Assembly: GCA_030746455.1 (NCBI GenBank)
Contig: JASLMQ010000336.1
Span: 1-8,354 of the forward strand
Reading direction: 5' to 3'
DNA length: 8,354 bases
Source of the DNA: Candidatus Latescibacterota bacterium
GTDB taxonomy: Bacteria > Latescibacterota > UBA2968 > GCA-2709665
Within the stretch, counting starts at the first letter, position 1. The number at the start of each line of letters is the position of its first letter. Under the pieces are notes generated by a model. That model had not been told where the DNA came from, searched no databases, and was given only the letters and a program-made list of their open reading frames with translations. Shown one piece after another: positions 5,984-8,354 of the stretch. The translations under genes were made by a program, and so were the position numbers.

Positions 5984-7363
5984 TCAGGACCTCTGTCTCG
6001 CCGACTTCGTGCGCTTCACCTTCGGCCTCGGGCCCCGCTTCTTGCGCACGGACTCGGCCAGGGCCACCGCCTCCTTCACCAGCATCTCGCCCGCGCCGCG
6101 CCTCAGGGGAGACCTGTTCGGCTCGTAGCCCCCCTGTGCGTAGGCTTTTCGTATGGACACGTAGCCCACGCCGTCGTTGCTCAGGCTTGCCACGATCGTC
6201 GGTGATACGCCGACGCCTTTCTTCACCTGCATCCCCAGTTCCGTAAACACCTCACCGGGCAGCCCCACCATCGGGATGTCACCGATCCAGAAGGCCTGGA
6301 CCTCGGTATCAAGCTCGTCCTTGTCCTTGAACCGTTCGGCCCACTGCGGCATGGACTGTGCCTTGTTGAGCGCGTGTCTCAGCTGGGTCATCTCCCAGTT
6401 GGGCGCGTTCCGTTTCCGCGCCCTCTCCAGCTGCGCGCTGGTCTGCTCGATCTGCCGCTCCATCTCCTCGGGGAAAGGAAACTCGTGCACCGGCAGCGTA
6501 ACCTGTTTGCGGCCAGCGCGGATTCGGGCCTCATCGGTGGTGGCGATCCACTGCAGTTCCTTGAGCGCGGACCCGCCCAGGGACAGGCCCACCTGGCGCT
6601 TCGACCGGCCATGCCGCTGGATCGGCACGATGTTGCCCGCGCATCCCAGGGCGAAGAGACATACGCCACCCTCCACCTGCTCGATCAGGTCCATCGCATA
6701 GCCCGGATAGTCCGCCGTGATCTCGAGCATCCGATCCGTGCTGGAGACCGGGTGGCAGCCGAAGTTGATCAGCGTGGCGATCGTGTCGCCCTCCTCGGGA
6801 CCCGTCACCTTGAGGATCCCCACTTCGGTATCCACCGGACCGAACTTCACGTCATCGCGTGCAGCCGGCAGCACCAGGCTCATCACCGCCTTCCCGTCGG
6901 GCGCGATCGGCCGGCGGTTGTAGCTGATACCCTCCGCGTTGATCCGGCCCGAACCCACTCGCGCGCGCCGGCGGGAATCGTGCGCCATCTTCACCGCGGA
7001 GGCCAGCTTCTTGGGCAGCATCTTCGCATAGGCACTGTCGTAGCCATCCCGGTCATCCCCGCTGCGGTCCCGGCGGATTTCCGGGCCGAAATGGGTGTGG
7101 GAGCCGCAGAGCCAGACGCATTCCTGAGGGAGCCGCACCATCTTCTTGACGAGGTCGCGTGTCTCGGCCGCAAGCTCCCGGTTCACGCCGATCAGGTCCG
7201 TGGTCACCAGGGCCACCTTCGTCCGGCCGTCGTCCAGAACCAACGCCTTCGCATAGAGGGGGTCGTGGACGGCTTCGCTCCCCTTGTCACGCCCCGCGTA
7301 GCCCGCCATCGGGCCGCCCAGGAAGGGCGTGATGTCGACCTTTGCCGCACCTGCCTTTAGCAT
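5984..7363 (-). CDS. Neutral/alkaline ceramidase-fold protein, short bacterial form lacking the nucleophile serine motif
   Basis: The protein has 459 residues from the ATG at 7363, chosen for the seven-base spacing from AAGGAGG (7371-7377); an in-frame GTG at 7366 is only four bases away. Family marks (numbering from the ATG): KAGAAKVDITP (3-13), AGYAGR (20-25), GSHTHFGPE (87-95), NFGCHPVSST (200-209), LPGEVFTELG (368-377) and GYVSIRKAYAQGGYE (400-414). In known neutral ceramidases the zinc ligands are His, His, Glu and Tyr, which map to His89 or His91, His204, Glu371 and Tyr401. The catalytic serine normally lies in a Gly-Asp-Val-Ser-Pro motif, but here the site reads GNIVP (243-247). No signal peptide is seen, and the last 20 residues are about half Arg/Lys. 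Ceramide cleavage is therefore doubtful; a metal-dependent hydrolase with another substrate is the safer call. Residues about 298-320 are charged and may be helical. It lies 27 bases after the acetyltransferase and 65 before the oxidoreductase. Confidence 0.9.
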   Translation of the reverse strand: MLKAGAAKVDITPFLGGPMAGYAGRDKGSEAVHDPLYAKALVLDDGRTKVALVTTDLIGVNRELAAETRDLVKKMVRLPQECVWLCGSHTHFGPEIRRDRSGDDRDGYDSAYAKMLPKKLASAVKMAHDSRRRARVGSGRINAEGISYNRRPIAPDGKAVMSLVLPAARDDVKFGPVDTEVGILKVTGPEEGDTIATLINFGCHPVSSTDRMLEITADYPGYAMDLIEQVEGGVCLFALGCAGNIVPIQRHGRSKRQVGLSLGGSALKELQWIATTDEARIRAGRKQVTLPVHEFPFPEEMERQIEQTSAQLERARKRNAPNWEMTQLRHALNKAQSMPQWAERFKDKDELDTEVQAFWIGDIPMVGLPGEVFTELGMQVKKGVGVSPTIVASLSNDGVGYVSIRKAYAQGGYEPNRSPLRRGAGEMLVKEAVALAESVRKKRGPRPKVKRTKSARQRS

Positions 7364-7377
7364 CACCAGGCCTCCTT
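7361..7377 (-). promoter_or_regulatory. Strong ribosome binding site of the ceramidase-like gene, with GTG and ATG starts
   Basis: The minus strand reads AAGGAGGCCTGGTGATG, with seven bases between the Shine-Dalgarno and the ATG at 7363. The in-frame GTG is too close, so the ATG decides the start. It differs at one base from the start region of the propeller gene. Confidence 0.8.
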
Positions 7378-7390
7378 TTCACGTGTGACG

Positions 7391-7864
7391 TCAGTCGTCC
7401 AGCGTGATCCCCATCTCGTTCCAGGCCGAGAAGCCCGTGGATTCGTAGAGGGGCACCCCGTGGTCGGATGCGTGGAGCTTCACACACTGCAGCCCGATCT
7501 CCTTTGCGTGGTCGAGAACAGCGCGGACCAGGCGTCGGCCAATCCCCTTCCGACGGTGTTCCTCGAGCACGTACATGCTGGAGAGATAGCCGTACTTGCC
7601 TTCGATGTTCGAAGGTTTGGGGGTGAGATAGTAGAAGGACAGCATGGCCGTGCCCACCACCTCGCCCGATTCGCTCTCCGCCACCCAGGCAAGGACCTCT
7701 CCCGATTCCATCTTCTCCTTGAAGTAGTCCTTGCTGTAGGCGTTCATCTCCTCGATGCTGCCGCCGCCCTTCCACACTAGGGCGAACAGCCGGGCACGGA
7801 AGTCGATCAGCACGGGGATGTCGTCCACGGTGGCCGTTCTGATGGGGTAGACCAGATCTACCAT
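7391..7864 (-). CDS. GNAT-family N-acetyltransferase
   Basis: The protein has 157 residues from the ATG at 7864, with AAGGA nine bases upstream. The frame stays open further up to 8008, but that stretch is low-complexity Arg/Trp/Pro sequence running into the peptidase gene, so it was not used. The fold order is typical: strand one YPIRTATVDDIPVLIDF (6-22), strand four GEVVGTAMLSFYYLTP (67-82), strand YGYLSSMYVLEEHRRKGIGRR (91-111) with the acetyl-CoA loop R-R-K-G-I-G-R (104-110), then CVKLHASDHGVPLYESTGF (127-145) as the C-terminal arm with the usual Tyr140. These enzymes move an acetyl group from acetyl-CoA to an amine of a small molecule or protein. The substrate is not predictable here. 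It is probably cytoplasmic. It sits 37 bases after the peptidase and 27 before the ceramidase-like gene, so co-transcription is likely. Confidence 0.92.
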   Translation of the reverse strand: MVDLVYPIRTATVDDIPVLIDFRARLFALVWKGGGSIEEMNAYSKDYFKEKMESGEVLAWVAESESGEVVGTAMLSFYYLTPKPSNIEGKYGYLSSMYVLEEHRRKGIGRRLVRAVLDHAKEIGLQCVKLHASDHGVPLYESTGFSAWNEMGITLDD

Positions 7865-7901
7865 CCTCGATGATCCTTCGCCGATCCAACGTCCTTCTCG
7901 A

Positions 7902-8354
7902 TCACGCCAGGGCACCCATCGGGTCCCAGGGCGGAAGCACGATGGGCTCCGTCTCCAGGGCCGCCAGGAGGTCGTCGGGGACGTAGCTCCTGTGCACGAC
8001 GATCTCATAGAGGTATTCGTCGAACCAGCGGTCGCTCATGGCCAGATAGCCCTTGTCTCCGTTCTTCGTCCCCCCGCTGTTCTCGACGCGCCATCGGGTC
8101 GACTCCCCCGAGTCGTCCACATCCACCCCGGTGAAAACCATCGCGTGGGTCATTCGGCTGTGGCCGTAGTCCAGCCTGCCGGCCTTGTCCAGCTTGTAGT
8201 CGTCCCCGTAGGCCAGACCGTAGTCGTAGACTTCGGAGTCTAGGATCCCCAATTCCGAGTGATACATCTTCCCCACGTCGCATCCGAACCACACGGCGCG
8301 TCCGTCCGTCACCGACTGCTGGGCTGCGCGTTTCAGGATCTCGATCTCTGCGTT
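7902..8354 (-). CDS. pepC: C1 aminopeptidase of the bleomycin hydrolase/PepC type, C-terminal part (5' end outside the window)
   Basis: 150 residues are visible, starting NAEIEILKRAAQQSVTDGRA at the window edge; the frame has no stop, so the gene continues to the right. Matches to the family: VWFGCDVGK (21-29), MTHAMVFTGVDVD (68-80) with the catalytic His70, RWRVENS (87-93) with the catalytic Asn92, GYLAMSDRWFDEYLYEIVV (102-120), and the ending PPWDPMGALA. The catalytic cysteine would be upstream, outside the window. These are cytoplasmic, usually hexameric barrel-like enzymes that remove N-terminal residues from peptides. The C-terminal arm reaches the active site, and eukaryotic forms trim it to a terminal alanine; this one already ends in Ala. 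The residue after Asn-Ser is Gly94 (codon GGG), where Trp (TGG) is expected. It is followed after 37 bases by the acetyltransferase. Confidence 0.92.
   Translation of the reverse strand, partial: NAEIEILKRAAQQSVTDGRAVWFGCDVGKMYHSELGILDSEVYDYGLAYGDDYKLDKAGRLDYGHSRMTHAMVFTGVDVDDSGESTRWRVENSGGTKNGDKGYLAMSDRWFDEYLYEIVVHRSYVPDDLLAALETEPIVLPPWDPMGALA

Noticed and set aside
6374..7360. Plus-strand open frame of 328 codons opposite the ceramidase-like gene
   Set aside because: No motifs and His/Arg/Leu-rich antisense composition; the minus-strand protein carries all the conserved motifs.
7865..8008. 48-codon N-terminal extension of the acetyltransferase
   Set aside because: It overlaps the peptidase coding region and has low-complexity sequence. 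The ATG at 7864 begins just before the GNAT fold and has a Shine-Dalgarno.

Overview
The window is a GC-rich stretch of bacterial DNA in which every convincing gene lies on the minus strand, with spacings of about 27 to 65 bases and clear Shine-Dalgarno sites. It therefore reads from right to left as one co-oriented cluster. The mix of genes is an FG-GAP propeller protein, a large secreted glycoside-hydrolase-like protein, a Gfo/Idh/MocA oxidoreductase and a short ceramidase-like protein. Together with a remnant that resembles DUF6785 membrane proteins, this mix is typical of uncultured environmental bacteria such as Planctomycetota, Latescibacterota, Poribacteria or Armatimonadota. That placement is an inference from gene style, not a taxonomic proof.

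Right part (8354 to 5984, in transcription order): the C-terminal 150 residues of a bleomycin-hydrolase/PepC-type C1 aminopeptidase that runs off the window; a GNAT acetyltransferase; and a 459-residue protein of the neutral-ceramidase fold that keeps the metal ligands but lacks the usual nucleophile serine motif. Middle (5918 to 4513): a Gfo/Idh/MocA NAD(P)-type dehydrogenase with an altered glycine-rich loop. It is followed by a scarred 419-base interval without an intact gene. The scar holds a five-unit heptamer repeat, a piece resembling the 5' half of tRNA-His, and a collapsed membrane-protein gene whose N-terminal and C-terminal codons survive in different frames with the body missing. 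Left part (4512 to 78): a 780-residue secreted glycoside-hydrolase-like protein (Ig-like domain, TIM barrel, C-terminal carbohydrate-binding jelly roll), then a 677-residue protein with a concanavalin-like N-terminal domain and a calcium-type FG-GAP propeller resembling family PL11 rhamnogalacturonan lyases. A weak candidate start of one more gene lies at the left edge.

The left pair plus the oxidoreductase could form a small carbohydrate-utilisation unit: the hydrolase and propeller protein act on a polysaccharide or glycoconjugate, and the dehydrogenase acts on a released sugar or polyol. The collapsed membrane gene sits directly upstream of the hydrolase and may once have been part of it. 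The peptidase and acetyltransferase look like general metabolism placed next to it. I see no CRISPR array, rRNA, intact tRNA, transposase, clear promoter or clear intrinsic terminator. I do not see a convincing new multi-gene system. The strongest unusual items are the collapsed gene with its adjoining tRNA-like scar, a nearly identical 17-base translation start region used by two unrelated genes, and several proteins with changed key residues.
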